Source: Caldichromatium japonicum
GTDB lineage: Bacteria; Pseudomonadota; Gammaproteobacteria; Chromatiales; Chromatiaceae
Assembly: GCF_011290485.1 (NCBI RefSeq)
Contig: NZ_CP048029.1
Location: forward strand, 1,994,501-2,058,500
Reading direction: 5' to 3'
DNA: 64,000 nt
Shown here: piece after piece, positions 1 to 11,577 of the stretch
Layout: each line of letters begins with the position of its first letter
Position numbering within the stretch: the first letter of the stretch is position 1
Position numbers and translations under genes: made by a program
The notes under the pieces: generated by a model
Databases searched by the model: none
The model's input: only the letters and a program-made list of their open reading frames with translations
What the model was told of the DNA's origin: nothing

Positions 1-1
1 T

Positions 2-100
2 CTCGACCCCGAGGTCCGAGAGGCGGGACGGGCGCGTTATCGCGCCTATCGGCAAGGCGGATACGAACCGATCCATCAGCCATTGAGTCTCAATGGCTGA
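2..100 (+). CDS. 3' end of an unidentified gene (partial)
   Basis: An open frame enters from the left edge and stops with TGA at 98-100, giving about 32 residues that begin LDPEVREAGRARYRAYRQGG. The charged, Arg/Tyr-rich tail looks like the C-terminus of a real protein, but I do not recognise the family. The stop codon lies inside the large palindrome at 67-109, as expected for a gene whose 3' end forms a terminator hairpin. Confidence 0.4.
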   Translation, partial: LDPEVREAGRARYRAYRQGGYEPIHQPLSLNG

Positions 101-109
101 TGGATCGGT
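67..109. repeat. Perfect 43-bp palindrome
   Basis: Positions 67-87 and 89-109 are exact reverse complements (21-bp arms) around the single base t88; pairing fails at the next position outward (66/110). The core is built on GATCCATCAGCCATTGAG and its complement. It overlaps the stop codon of the partial gene on the left. No T-run follows it on either side, so it is not a classical intrinsic terminator. Confidence 0.9.
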
Positions 110-378
110 CGCCTCTGGCTGCTCCATCAGGCGCGAGGGGATGATGGTCCAATGGGGTAGGGTCGTATCTGGAATCGGACGACTGTTCCGTTTCGCCGCC
201 GGTGACCTGTGCCCTTTGGTCGCCCCAGGCGGGCTTGCAGGGATCTCCAAAGTGCCCCTGACCGCGATCCTGTTCGTCGCTGAGATCATGACCGGCTCAA
301 GCGCTTGGAGCATATTCCTTGATGGTGGCAGCGGTGATCGCGGAGGCGACGGTTCATGTGGCGACGGTTCATGTATAG
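93..378 (+). pseudogene. Chloride channel (CLC family) remnant, frameshifted
   Basis: One frame gives APGGLAGISKVPLTAILFVA followed by EIMTGSSAW, which resembles the conserved late segment of CLC chloride channels/antiporters (typically gG-aG-aRaPLTAi-lv-EmTG). At about 316 the reading shifts by one base, and the neighbouring frame continues SLMVAAVIAEATVHVATVHV to a stop at 376-378, again like the following CLC helix. Only about 60 residues of a family near 400-600 aa remain, so this is a dead fragment. The family call rests on motif recognition. Confidence 0.55.
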
Positions 379-471
379 TTGACGGCCATCGGGTTAAAAC
401 ATGATCCACCGCGGCTCTGCGAGCAGCGCGGCGTTCAGGGCTTCGCCAACTTTTCGCGCGAGCGATATTCC

Positions 472-971
472 ATGACTACCGACCGCGGCACCTATCTGGT
501 GTGTTTGCTCCCCAAACATGAGGGGTGGGTACAAATCGGGCGGTTAGGAGAGATCAGGCTCACCGACGGTGTCTTGCTATATGTTGGGAGTGCGCAGGGG
601 CCTGGGGGCTAAGTGCGCGCTGTCGCCATCATCTGCGGATTGCCCATCGTCCACATTGGCATCTGGACCATCTGCGCCCTCGCTGCCAGCCCCTGGGCTG
701 TTGGGTCTCCTTGGGTCATGAGTCATCCGAACATCGTTGGGCGCGGCGGCTCGGTGAGCTTGCGGATGCCGTTTATCCCCTGTCCCGCTTTGGGGCCAGC
801 GATTGCAGTTGTCCGGCGCATCTCATACCATTTGCCCCAGGTGCCAGAGACGGCGGCCCTCTGTGCCCATCTGGAGGCCGAGCTGGCCTGGCAGGCAGCT
901 GCGGCCTGGCCCGAAGCACTATGATCGGGTCCTGTGCAAAAACCCGATGGGTTATTCCCCCCGAGCGGTAA
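472..971 (+). pseudogene. DUF123 / GIY-YIG-like nuclease-domain protein, frameshifted
   Basis: From ATG 472 the frame reads MTTDRGTYLVCLLPK, then VQIGRLGEIRL and LLYVGSAQGPGG before a stop at 610-612. The other frame continues directly as GLSARCRHHLRIAHRPHWHL, then EHRWARRLGELADA and SRFGASDCSCPAHL. Together these reproduce the order of the DUF123 (GIY-YIG-related) domain: GTY, GRLG, YVGSA-GPGG, the HWH block and the late D-x-CPAH block. A single-base shift near 603-606 explains the break. The function of the family is not well established, and the shift could also be a sequence error. Confidence 0.7.
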
Positions 972-1037
972 CCCCGGGCAAGCAATGCATTTGACACCTA
1001 GGCTGCCAAGCGGCCCCCCACCCGCCTGGGCAACGGT

Positions 1038-1664
1038 CTATTCCTGGAGGTAAAAATGACACCAGCTTGCGCCGCTGATGCGGATCAAATGTTCAAAGAG
1101 CGCAGGGGTCGGGGTTGCTTCGCGGGGAAAGACCTCCTCGATGCGCACGAACAGCCGCCCAAAACCGCCCTGTTGCTTCCAGTCCCATAGCCAAGGCGGA
1201 CGCATCTCGCCGCAGCCTGGACAGGAGACGCCGGCATGCGGATGGGTGACCCAATGCTCGACCAGATCGCGCCAATTGGATAGTTGGGCGCGGCAGCTGG
1301 GACAGCGCGGCGGACGGGTGTTGCGCCCGACCAGTAGGCGAGGATAGGGACTGGGTGGAAGGAGCCGGATCGGTGCCCAGTCGCCTTTGTCTGGGTGCTC
1401 GGGGAGCTGAACAGCACAACCGGTGAAGCTCAATAGGCTCAAAAAGCTTGGCCCGAGACTGAAACCCCAGCCCTCAGCTGACGAGGGTTGGGGACTGCCC
1501 ACCAGCCCCGCGCGGCCCAGCCCTTCGATGATCAGCCTGACATCGGGTGCCAGATGGGGATCAGCGGGGGTCAGGATCAGGCACCCTGTGTGCAAGGCTG
1601 CCTCTTGGCTGCGCGCCGTGGCAGATGGCGGCCGGCGATCGACAAGGGGGATGTCAGATGTCAT
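1038..1664 (-). CDS. Hypothetical zinc-ribbon-like protein
   Basis: A 208-aa frame starts at ATG 1664 (MTSDIPLVDRRPP); the open frame extends upstream to 1790, but that part overlaps the thiC leader region and looks non-coding. The C-terminal half has CPSC followed about 26 residues later by CPGC, a plausible four-cysteine zinc ribbon, with H-x3-H (EHWVTHPH) between the pairs. The N-terminal half has a hydrophobic patch around LSLLSFTGCAVQL. I do not recognise a characterised family. It diverges from thiC, and its promoter would lie between 1664 and the riboswitch. Confidence 0.55.
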   Translation of the reverse strand: MTSDIPLVDRRPPSATARSQEAALHTGCLILTPADPHLAPDVRLIIEGLGRAGLVGSPQPSSAEGWGFSLGPSFLSLLSFTGCAVQLPEHPDKGDWAPIRLLPPSPYPRLLVGRNTRPPRCPSCRAQLSNWRDLVEHWVTHPHAGVSCPGCGEMRPPWLWDWKQQGGFGRLFVRIEEVFPREATPTPALFEHLIRISGASWCHFYLQE

Positions 1665-1671
1665 GGGGTAA

Positions 1672-3873
<2,202 letters not shown>

Positions 3874-4433
3874 TGGGCGAGCAGGGGGGCGGTTTTACTC
3901 CCCTGTAGACCGCACCGCCCTGCCCGCGAGAGCTCAACCGCCCGGCAGTTACCGCCCCCTTAGCTCTCTCCCCTGCACACGGAGAAGAAGAACCTGCTCG
4001 TCGGCAGCGTACGCCGACAGGTCGAGCACTATGTCCGGACCAGCGTGACGCATCCGGATTGACGCACTCTCGCCTCACCGCCAAAGGATCATCCAGCAAC
4101 AGTAGCAGTGTATTGCGCAGTTCAATGGCGATGATTTCCTGCGCCAGCGTCAGGGGCGTGCGCAACCGATACGGCCTGTGGGGGCGGTCTTTGACGCTTT
4201 CGGCAAACTAGGCCAAAGCTGTCATGTGTTGATAAACCGAATCAGGAGCGATTGTCCCGCCTGGGGATGCCAGTTTGGGGATTCACAAAGATTTATGCAG
4301 GGTTAGTTTACAAAAAGCCTTCCCAACACCCAGATTTTTGGTCAATCTGTATTGATCCATGCGATCGACTTTAACCTATGTTTAGCCGTGCATGCTGTAC
4401 AGCGTCGCGGCAAGCCGCTGAGGAATTCAATCC
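3874..4433. other. Intergenic region, thiC to clpB, no gene recognised
   Basis: This stretch of 560 bases has no convincing gene. A minus-strand frame over about 4000-4200 gives the leucine-rich tract IAIELRNTLLLLLDDPLAVRR, which is coding-like but not recognised, and may be a fragment. The last 200 bases are AT-richer than the surroundings, as expected for the clpB promoter region. I could not identify a clear heat-shock (sigma-32) promoter there. Confidence 0.4.
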
Positions 4434-7031
4434 GTGAGACAGGATAAGCTGACTGCCAAGTTTCAGATGGCTCTGGCCGATGCCCAAAGCCTAGCCTTGG
4501 GGCGCGATCATCAATTCATCGAGCCGATCCATGTGATGGCGGCCCTGCTTGATCAAGAGGGCGGGACCATCCGTCATTTGCTCAACAAGGCCGATGTCAA
4601 TGTCAACAAGCTGCGTTCAGCCCTCAACGAGGCGCTCGACCGCCTGCCGACGGTGCATGGGGTCGGCGGCGAGGTGCATCTGAGCAATGACCTGATCCGC
4701 CTCTTAAACCTCACCGACAAACTCGCCCAGCAGCGCGGTGACCAGTTCATCTCCTCTGAACTCTTTGTACTGGCGGCGCTCGATGATCAAGGGGCCCTCG
4801 GTCAGGCCCTGCGCAATGCGGGCGCCAGCAAGCTGGCCATCGAGCAGGCAATCCAGGCCCTGCGCGGCGGGCAGGCAGTCAATGACCCGAACGCCGAGGA
4901 TCAACGCCAGGCACTCCAGAGATATACCATCGATCTCACCGAACGCGCCGAACAGGGCAAGCTCGATCCAGTGATCGGGCGCGACGATGAGATCCGGCGC
5001 ACTATCCAGGTCCTGCAGCGGCGCACCAAGAACAACCCAGTGCTGATCGGCGACCCAGGGGTCGGCAAAACGGCAATCGTCGAGGGCCTGGCGCAGCGCA
5101 TCATCAAGGGCGAGGTCCCGGAAGGACTGAAAAGCAAGCGGCTATTGGCACTCGACATGGCCGCCCTGATTGCCGGCGCCAAGTTTCGCGGTGATTTTGA
5201 GGAGCGGCTGAAGGCGGTGCTCAATGAGATTGCCCGGCAAGAGGGCAATATCATCCTCTTTATCGACGAGATCCATACCATGGTCGGCGCCGGCAAATCC
5301 GAGGGGGCCATCGATGCCGGTAACATGCTCAAACCCGCCTTGGCACGGGGTGAGCTGCATTGCGTGGGTGCCACCACCCTCGATGAATATCGCAAATATA
5401 TCGAGAAGGATGCAGCGCTGGAGCGACGCTTCCAAAAGATCCTGGTCGATGAGCCGAGCGTCGAGGACACCATCGCCATCCTGCGCGGCCTCAAGGAGCG
5501 CTATGAGGTCCATCACGCCGTCGAGATCACCGACTCGGCGATCGTCGCCGCCGCGACCCTCTCGCATCGCTATATCACCGATCGCAACCTGCCCGATAAG
5601 GCGATCGATCTGATCGATGAGGCGGCCGCGCGCATCCGCATGGAGATCGACTCCATGCCCGAGGAGATGGATCGGCTCGACCGGCGTCTGATCCAGCTGA
5701 AGATCGAACGCGAGGCCCTCAAAAAGGAGTCCGACGAGGCATCCAAAAAGCGGCTTGCCGATCTCGAGGAGCAGATCGCCAAGCTCGAACAGGAGTTTGC
5801 CCGGCTCAATGAGATCTGGCAGGCGGAAAAGGCGGCCGTCCAGGGGACGGCCCAGCTCAAAGAGGCCCTGGATCGGCTGCGCCTAGAGCTGGAGACCGCG
5901 CGACGCGCCGGCGATTGGGCGCGCATGTCTGAGCTGCAATATGGGCGTATCCCCGAGCTCGAGAAACAACTGGCCGCAGCGACCCGGGCCGAGCAGTCCG
6001 AGACGCATCTGTTGCGCAACAAGGTCACCGAGGAGGAGGTCGCCGAGGTGGTCTCCAAGTGGACCGGGATCCCTGTCTCTAAGATGCTCGAGGGCGAACG
6101 CGAGAAGCTGTTGCGCATGGAGTCTGAGCTTGAGCAGCGGGTGGTCGGTCAAAATGAAGCAGTGCGTGCGGTCAGCAATGCCATTCGCCGCTCGCGCGCT
6201 GGGCTTGCCGACCCCAACCGCCCGATCGGTTCGTTTTTGTTTTTAGGGCCTACTGGTGTGGGCAAGACCGAACTCTGTAAGGCGGTCGCCGCCTTCCTAT
6301 TCGATACCGAGGAGGCGATGGTGCGCATCGACATGTCTGAGTTCATGGAGAAGCACTCGGTTGCCCGACTGATCGGTGCACCGCCCGGCTATGTGGGTTA
6401 TGAAGAAGGCGGCTATCTCACTGAGGCCATCCGCCGCCGGCCCTATAGCCTGATCCTGCTCGATGAGGTCGAGAAGGCGCATCCTGAGGTCTTTAATGTC
6501 CTGCTGCAGGTGCTCGATGACGGGCGGCTGACCGACGGCCAAGGGCATACGGTGGACTTTCGCAATACCGTGATCGTCATGACCTCGAATCTGGGGTCTG
6601 ACATCATTCAACAGCGAGCTAGCGAGTCCCAGTATGCCGAGATGAAGGAGGCGGTGATGGAGATCGTCCGCCACGCCTTCCGACCGGAGTTTATCAATCG
6701 GCTCGATGAGATCGTGGTCTTCCATCCCTTGGGGCGTCAACAGATCCGGGCGATTGCGCGTATCCAGATCGGTTATCTGCAAAAACGCCTGGCCGAGCGC
6801 GAGATGCGTCTCGAGATCAGCGATGCGGCACTCGATTTCCTCGGCGAGGCCGGCTTCGACCCGGTCTATGGCGCGCGTCCCTTAAAGCGCGCCATCCGCG
6901 CCCATTTAGAAAACCCCCTCGCCCAGGAGATCCTTGCCGGCAAGTTCGGGCCTGGGGATCTCATCCAAGTCGAGGTCGCCGGGGATCAACTGACCTTTGA
7001 ACGGGTGCTCGAGGGCGAGCTGGTCGAGTAG
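4434..7031 (+). CDS. clpB: ATP-dependent disaggregase ClpB
   Basis: This is an 865-aa Hsp104-type AAA+ chaperone that works with DnaK to pull polypeptides out of aggregates in the cytoplasm. It has an N-domain ([18 protein letters not shown]), NBD1 with Walker [14 protein letters not shown] (about residue 205) and Walker [11 protein letters not shown], a long coiled-coil middle domain (about 405-530), and NBD2 with [10 protein letters not shown] (about 606) and [20 protein letters not shown]. The start is GTG at 4434, with GAGGAA upstream, and matches the family N-terminus exactly. Length is normal. Confidence 0.98.
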   Translation: MRQDKLTAKFQMALADAQSLALGRDHQFIEPIHVMAALLDQEGGTIRHLLNKADVNVNKLRSALNEALDRLPTVHGVGGEVHLSNDLIRLLNLTDKLAQQRGDQFISSELFVLAALDDQGALGQALRNAGASKLAIEQAIQALRGGQAVNDPNAEDQRQALQRYTIDLTERAEQGKLDPVIGRDDEIRRTIQVLQRRTKNNPVLIGDPGVGKTAIVEGLAQRIIKGEVPEGLKSKRLLALDMAALIAGAKFRGDFEERLKAVLNEIARQEGNIILFIDEIHTMVGAGKSEGAIDAGNMLKPALARGELHCVGATTLDEYRKYIEKDAALERRFQKILVDEPSVEDTIAILRGLKERYEVHHAVEITDSAIVAAATLSHRYITDRNLPDKAIDLIDEAAARIRMEIDSMPEEMDRLDRRLIQLKIEREALKKESDEASKKRLADLEEQIAKLEQEFARLNEIWQAEKAAVQGTAQLKEALDRLRLELETARRAGDWARMSELQYGRIPELEKQLAAATRAEQSETHLLRNKVTEEEVAEVVSKWTGIPVSKMLEGEREKLLRMESELEQRVVGQNEAVRAVSNAIRRSRAGLADPNRPIGSFLFLGPTGVGKTELCKAVAAFLFDTEEAMVRIDMSEFMEKHSVARLIGAPPGYVGYEEGGYLTEAIRRRPYSLILLDEVEKAHPEVFNVLLQVLDDGRLTDGQGHTVDFRNTVIVMTSNLGSDIIQQRASESQYAEMKEAVMEIVRHAFRPEFINRLDEIVVFHPLGRQQIRAIARIQIGYLQKRLAEREMRLEISDAALDFLGEAGFDPVYGARPLKRAIRAHLENPLAQEILAGKFGPGDLIQVEVAGDQLTFERVLEGELVE

Positions 7032-7037
7032 CTGGAT

Positions 7038-7084
7038 AGGGTACGAGTGCATACCCTGTCATTACGGCGCAAGCCGGGATCCAG
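7038..7084 (+). repeat. Hairpin plus dispersed repeat (family B) after clpB
   Basis: AGGGTA (7038-7043) pairs with TACCCT (7052-7057) just after the clpB stop, forming a short hairpin without a T-run. It is followed directly by cattacggcgcaagccggga (from 7061), one copy of an imperfect palindrome that recurs at 55128, 55869 and, inverted, near 50951 and 57583. Confidence 0.55.
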
Positions 7085-7114
7085 AAACATGCAGACGGTC
7101 CCATAAAAGCGCAG

Positions 7115-10100
7115 ATGGATCAGGAACACTTCGTCTTTCGCGACCCGTATGGTGGGCGCTGGCGCAGCCTAAGCCGCGCTGCCCTACTCAGCAGCCTGAC
7201 GGCGGCGCTGGCGTTGGGTGCCGTTTTATATTCGCTGCTCGTCCCGCCCCGGTTGTTATCCCCACCGTCTGCGATCGAAGAGGTCGATGCCAGTCGGGTA
7301 CGCGCTGCGACAGCGCTCACCCAGATACCTGAGCATCTGCCCAAGCCGCCGTCTTGGTTGACCCAGGGGACAAGCGGGGCGCACACTGCGCGCCCTGCTT
7401 CCCTGAGCCAAGGGCCAACGGCCGACCGCGGGGTGGCGAGGGTGCGTCTGGGTCTGCTTGATGACGATCCAGATCGGGCGCTGGTTGCACTGCGCGCGCA
7501 TGCCAAGGAGCTCACCCACATCGCCCCCTCTTGGTTTCAGCTCGTCGGCATGCCGCCCGCCCTCCATGAGACGCCGGACCCAGAGGTTGCAGCGCTCGCC
7601 GACTCGCAGGGTCTGGCCTTGATGCCCCTCTTGACCAACCTCGGCGAGGAGGGGTTTGAGCCCGAGGCAGTCGAAGAGCTGGCGCGCTCGGGCCCAGCCC
7701 AACAGCGCGCCTTCGCCCAGCGGCTCAAGCAACGTCTGCGCGCAATCGGCGCCAAAGGGGTCATCATCGCCTGGGAGAAGGTGGATCCTACCTATCGCCG
7801 CGACCTAGTTACGCTCATCGGACGCCTGCATGAGGAGTTGCAGCGGGCGGGTCTTGAGCTGTGGCTGAGCGTGCCGGTCGGCAACGACATCCAGGCATTC
7901 GATCTCGAGGCGCTCGTCTCGCAGGTCGATCGCCTGGTCGCCGTGCTTTATTACCAGACCGGCGAGGAGGACGCCCCAGGGCCGCTCGCCGCGCTCGCGT
8001 GGTTTCGCGAGTGGTTAGATGCGCTTGCGCACCACGGTGACCCTGCACAATGGATTATTGGACTTGGCGCCTTCGCCTCTGACTGGCCGGAGTCGGGAGC
8101 GGCGGAGCTGATCTCATTTCAAGATGCCATGGCGCGCGCGGCCATGGCTAAGGTCGGCCTGATCGCCAATCTGCCGCCTTATGAGGGCTTGAACTTCTCC
8201 TATATCCTCGATGGGGTCAGGCATGATGTCTGGTTGCTCGATGCCATCAGTTTTTGGAACCAGCAGCGCCTAATGCTCGCGCGTGGTCTCGGCGGGATTG
8301 CGATCGACCATCTAGGCGCCGAGGATCCCCTGATCTGGCAGGCGCTGCGCGATGGGTTGGCAGCAAGACCTGGCGATTTTGTCTCGATACCGCCCAGCGA
8401 GACCATCGCGACCATAGGTCAGGGCGATTTTTTTGTCGAGATCGATCCCCAGCAACAGGCTGGGCACCGCGCTATTGAGCTCGATAGAGATGGGTTTTGG
8501 CAGGTGCGTTATCTCGCCTACCCAGAGCTCCCCCATGTCATGCGTAAAGGAGGGCAGGCGGGGCAGCAGGTGGCGCTCACCTTCGACGACGGCCCAGACC
8601 CCCAATGGACCCCGCAGATCCTGGACATCCTTAAGGCAAACGGGACCCCGGCGACCTTTTTCGTCATCGGCGAGAAGGCCAACGCCTATCCAGGGCTCCT
8701 CAAGCGGATCGATGACGAAGGCCATGAGATCGGCAACCACAGCTTCAGCCACATCGATCTCACCCAGGCCGGGTCATTGCGCATCGCCCTTGAGCTCAAT
8801 GCCACCCAGCGGGCGATCGAGCGGATCACCGGGCACTCGACGCTCTTATTCCGTCCACCCTATGATGCCGATCGCACCCCTCATACCCGCTCTGAACTTG
8901 AGTCGCTGGCGGCAGCTCATTCCCTCGGCTATATCCCGGTGATGTCCAGCATCGATCCCTGCGATTGGCAGGGCCCTAAGGCCAGCGATGTCCTCAAGCG
9001 CGTCCAACAAGAGCGTTTAGCAGGGGGGCAAGTGATCCTGCTCCATGATGGGGGCGGCGACCGCACTGAGACTCTGTTGGCCCTGCCGGAGATCATCCGT
9101 TACCTCAAGGCGAGAGGCGATGAAATCGTACCCTTGCATCGACTGCTTGGGGTCGCGCGCGAGACCCTGATGCCCCCCATCCCCTCCGAAGACCCTGTGC
9201 CTGAACGCTTGATCGCCAGCACTGGGCTGCAATCCATGGAGCTTCTTAATCGCGGTACCTGGGCCTTTTTGCTAGTGGTGACGGTCCTGCTCCTGGCCCG
9301 CTCCCTTTTGCTTTTCGGTTTGGCGACTTGGCGCCTGCAGCGCGAGCGCGCCAGCTGCGATGTGCTCCCCGGCTTCAGCCCCCCGGTGTCAGTTATTCTG
9401 CCGGCGCATAACGAGGAACGGGTGATCGCCCAGACGCTTACCGCCCTGTTGGCCAGCAACTACCCGGCACCCTTCGAGGTGGTTGTCATCGATGATGGCT
9501 CGACCGATGGCACGGCTGCCCTAGTTGAGTCGTTGGCCGAGGGCGATAGGCGCGTGCGCCTTATCCGTCAACCCAATCGCGGCAAGTCTGCGGCCTTGCG
9601 CCATGGGCTCAGTCAGGCGCGCTATGAGTTTTTGGTGATGCTTGATGCCGACACCCAGTTTGCGCCCGATACACTCACCGAACTGATGCGCCCGCTGCGC
9701 GACCCACAAGTCGGCGCTGTCTCTATCCAGATCGAGGTGGCGCCGCAGACCAATCTGCTGGGACGGTTTCAGCGCTTAGAATATCTCTCGGCCTTTAACC
9801 TCGATCGGCGCGCCCATGACCTGCTCGATGCCATCCCCGTGGTGCCAGGGGCGGCGAGCGCCTATCGCATCGCGGCTATCCGCGCTGCCGGCGGCATCCA
9901 ATCCGATACCCTGGCCGAGGATACGGATCTGACCCTGGCCTTACACCGTGCCGGTTATCGTATCCGCCATACCAATCGTGCGCGGGTCTTAACCGAGGCG
10001 CCGCGCACCCTGCGCGCCCTCTTTCGCCAGCGCCGGCGCTGGGCCTATGGCACCCTCCAGTGTCTCTGGAAGCATCGATCGCTCTGTTGCAATCCGGCCT

Positions 10101-10474
10101 ACGCTTGGCTTGGCCTCTTCGTGCTACCTAGCGTCTGGTTCTTCCAGATCTTTTTGGTCGCGCTGATGCCCCTGATCGATCTGGGCTTGATCCTGACCCT
10201 GATGCGCGGCGAGTCCGGGCCGCTGCCTTATTATCTCGCGTTCTTTATCCTCATCGATCTCGCCTATGCCTGGGTCGCCTGCTGGCTTGCGGGTGAGCCG
10301 GTGCGCACGGCGCTGTTGATCCTGCCGATGCGTTTCATCTATCGGCCCCTCTTGGGCCTTGCGGTTATCTATGCCCTGTATCGCGCCTTACGCGGGACCT
10401 GGATGGCGTGGGGGCGTCAGGAACGCTGGGGGTTGGGTAATAACCGTAATAAGCAATGGGCGGGTAGTCTATGA
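7115..10474 (+). CDS. Fused GH-like / NodB polysaccharide deacetylase / GT2 synthase
   Basis: This 1119-aa membrane protein joins three activities normally split in Pga/Ica-type exopolysaccharide systems. A TM helix (about residues 25-45) is followed by a glycosidase-18-like domain (about 100-430) with GVIIAWEKVD; the usual DxxDxDxE signature is reduced, keeping only the Glu. Next is a NodB deacetylase (about 485-700) with TFDDGPD, HSFSH, RPPYDAD and LLHDGGG. A TM helix (about 711-733) leads to a family 2 glycosyltransferase with ILPAHNEE, DDGSTDG, DADT, EDTD and QRRRWAYG, then several C-terminal TM helices. The topology suggests cytosolic synthesis with periplasmic deacetylation. Substrate is unknown; beta-1,6- or beta-1,4-GlcNAc polymer is a guess. 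It overlaps the next gene by 4 bases. Confidence 0.85.
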   Translation: MDQEHFVFRDPYGGRWRSLSRAALLSSLTAALALGAVLYSLLVPPRLLSPPSAIEEVDASRVRAATALTQIPEHLPKPPSWLTQGTSGAHTARPASLSQGPTADRGVARVRLGLLDDDPDRALVALRAHAKELTHIAPSWFQLVGMPPALHETPDPEVAALADSQGLALMPLLTNLGEEGFEPEAVEELARSGPAQQRAFAQRLKQRLRAIGAKGVIIAWEKVDPTYRRDLVTLIGRLHEELQRAGLELWLSVPVGNDIQAFDLEALVSQVDRLVAVLYYQTGEEDAPGPLAALAWFREWLDALAHHGDPAQWIIGLGAFASDWPESGAAELISFQDAMARAAMAKVGLIANLPPYEGLNFSYILDGVRHDVWLLDAISFWNQQRLMLARGLGGIAIDHLGAEDPLIWQALRDGLAARPGDFVSIPPSETIATIGQGDFFVEIDPQQQAGHRAIELDRDGFWQVRYLAYPELPHVMRKGGQAGQQVALTFDDGPDPQWTPQILDILKANGTPATFFVIGEKANAYPGLLKRIDDEGHEIGNHSFSHIDLTQAGSLRIALELNATQRAIERITGHSTLLFRPPYDADRTPHTRSELESLAAAHSLGYIPVMSSIDPCDWQGPKASDVLKRVQQERLAGGQVILLHDGGGDRTETLLALPEIIRYLKARGDEIVPLHRLLGVARETLMPPIPSEDPVPERLIASTGLQSMELLNRGTWAFLLVVTVLLLARSLLLFGLATWRLQRERASCDVLPGFSPPVSVILPAHNEERVIAQTLTALLASNYPAPFEVVVIDDGSTDGTAALVESLAEGDRRVRLIRQPNRGKSAALRHGLSQARYEFLVMLDADTQFAPDTLTELMRPLRDPQVGAVSIQIEVAPQTNLLGRFQRLEYLSAFNLDRRAHDLLDAIPVVPGAASAYRIAAIRAAGGIQSDTLAEDTDLTLALHRAGYRIRHTNRARVLTEAPRTLRALFRQRRRWAYGTLQCLWKHRSLCCNPAYAWLGLFVLPSVWFFQIFLVALMPLIDLGLILTLMRGESGPLPYYLAFFILIDLAYAWVACWLAGEPVRTALLILPMRFIYRPLLGLAVIYALYRALRGTWMAWGRQERWGLGNNRNKQWAGSL

Positions 10475-11571
10475 TGAACGCTACAGGATGGAGCAGCGGA
10501 TTATTGTTATTGTTTTTGGCTCTGATACCGATGATCCAGACAGATGCCCAACCTCAAGATACAGCTTCAGAGCGCATGACCTTGGCCATCCCTGCTGCCG
10601 GTGCGTATCACGGCGCCTATCTCGACTTCGGCGACCATGAGGACGAGGTGACACTTGAGCGGATCCACTGGTTCAACGAGCTGGTCGGCAAGCGCCTGGC
10701 GATCGTCGCCTTTTCTAATTATTGGGGCCGGCAGCGTTTTCCCCTGGAACAGGCGCAATTGGTGATCAACAGCGGCGCCGTCCCCCTCATCTATTGGAAC
10801 CCCTGGGAGGACCAAGAGGATACCAAGCGCTCGCGCTTTGACCTGGGCGCGATCCTCGCCGGTCACTGGGATGGGTATATCGATGCCTGGGCTAAGGCAG
10901 CACGCGACCTAGATCGGCCCCTGCTGGTCTCCTGGGGGCTGGAGATGAACGGCAACTGGTTTCCTTGGTGCGGGGTCTTTCACGGCGGGGGCGAGGAGGT
11001 CGTCCCAGGTAGCGATCCGCCCCGTTATCGAGGACCTGAGACCTTTAAACGGGCCTATCGCTATGTGGTCGATCGGGTCCGTGCTGCCGGCGCCGATAAC
11101 ATCGCCTGGGTCTTTCATGTCAATAATACCTCAGATCCCGATGCCCCCTGGAACCAGATGGCTGCCTATTATCCAGGCAGCGACTATGCCGATTGGCTAG
11201 CGATGAGCGCCTATGGCATGCAGTTTCCCACCGAGCACTGGATTAGCGTCAAGGAGGCGATCCTCGATCATTATGCCAAGCTTGCTGCGATCGATCCCGA
11301 CAAGCCGATCCTCCTTGCCGAATGGGGGATAGGCGAGTTTCCGCACAAGGGTGACAAGGGGCGCTGGATCGGCGAGGCGATGGCAGCGATGGAGCATCTT
11401 TCCCGGCTCAAGGGCGCTGTCTTTTGGCACGAGCGCTGGCAAAACGGCGATCTCAGCTATAGCAATCTGCGGGTCAATTCATCGAGCGGGGCGTTGGCGG
11501 CCTATCGCCAGGCGGTCGCGCGCGTGTTTTGGCTGAGTGAACCGAAATTTGTCCCTGCACGCCTTCCTTAA
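10471..11571 (+). CDS. Secreted GH26-like glycoside hydrolase
   Basis: This 366-aa protein has an N-terminal signal-type hydrophobic segment (GLLLLFLALIPMIQTDAQ) and a TIM-barrel hydrolase resembling GH26 mannanases/glucanases. The likely acid/base Glu is in SWGLEMNGNWFPW (about residue 157) and the likely nucleophile Glu in ILLAEWGIGEF (about residue 284). WVFHVNN precedes the second half, as in the family. Its ATG overlaps the stop of the synthase gene (ATGA), so the two are almost certainly cotranscribed. I infer that it trims or releases the polymer made upstream. Substrate specificity cannot be read from sequence. Confidence 0.75.
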   Translation: MMNATGWSSGLLLLFLALIPMIQTDAQPQDTASERMTLAIPAAGAYHGAYLDFGDHEDEVTLERIHWFNELVGKRLAIVAFSNYWGRQRFPLEQAQLVINSGAVPLIYWNPWEDQEDTKRSRFDLGAILAGHWDGYIDAWAKAARDLDRPLLVSWGLEMNGNWFPWCGVFHGGGEEVVPGSDPPRYRGPETFKRAYRYVVDRVRAAGADNIAWVFHVNNTSDPDAPWNQMAAYYPGSDYADWLAMSAYGMQFPTEHWISVKEAILDHYAKLAAIDPDKPILLAEWGIGEFPHKGDKGRWIGEAMAAMEHLSRLKGAVFWHERWQNGDLSYSNLRVNSSSGALAAYRQAVARVFWLSEPKFVPARLP

Positions 11572-11577
11572 ACACCT

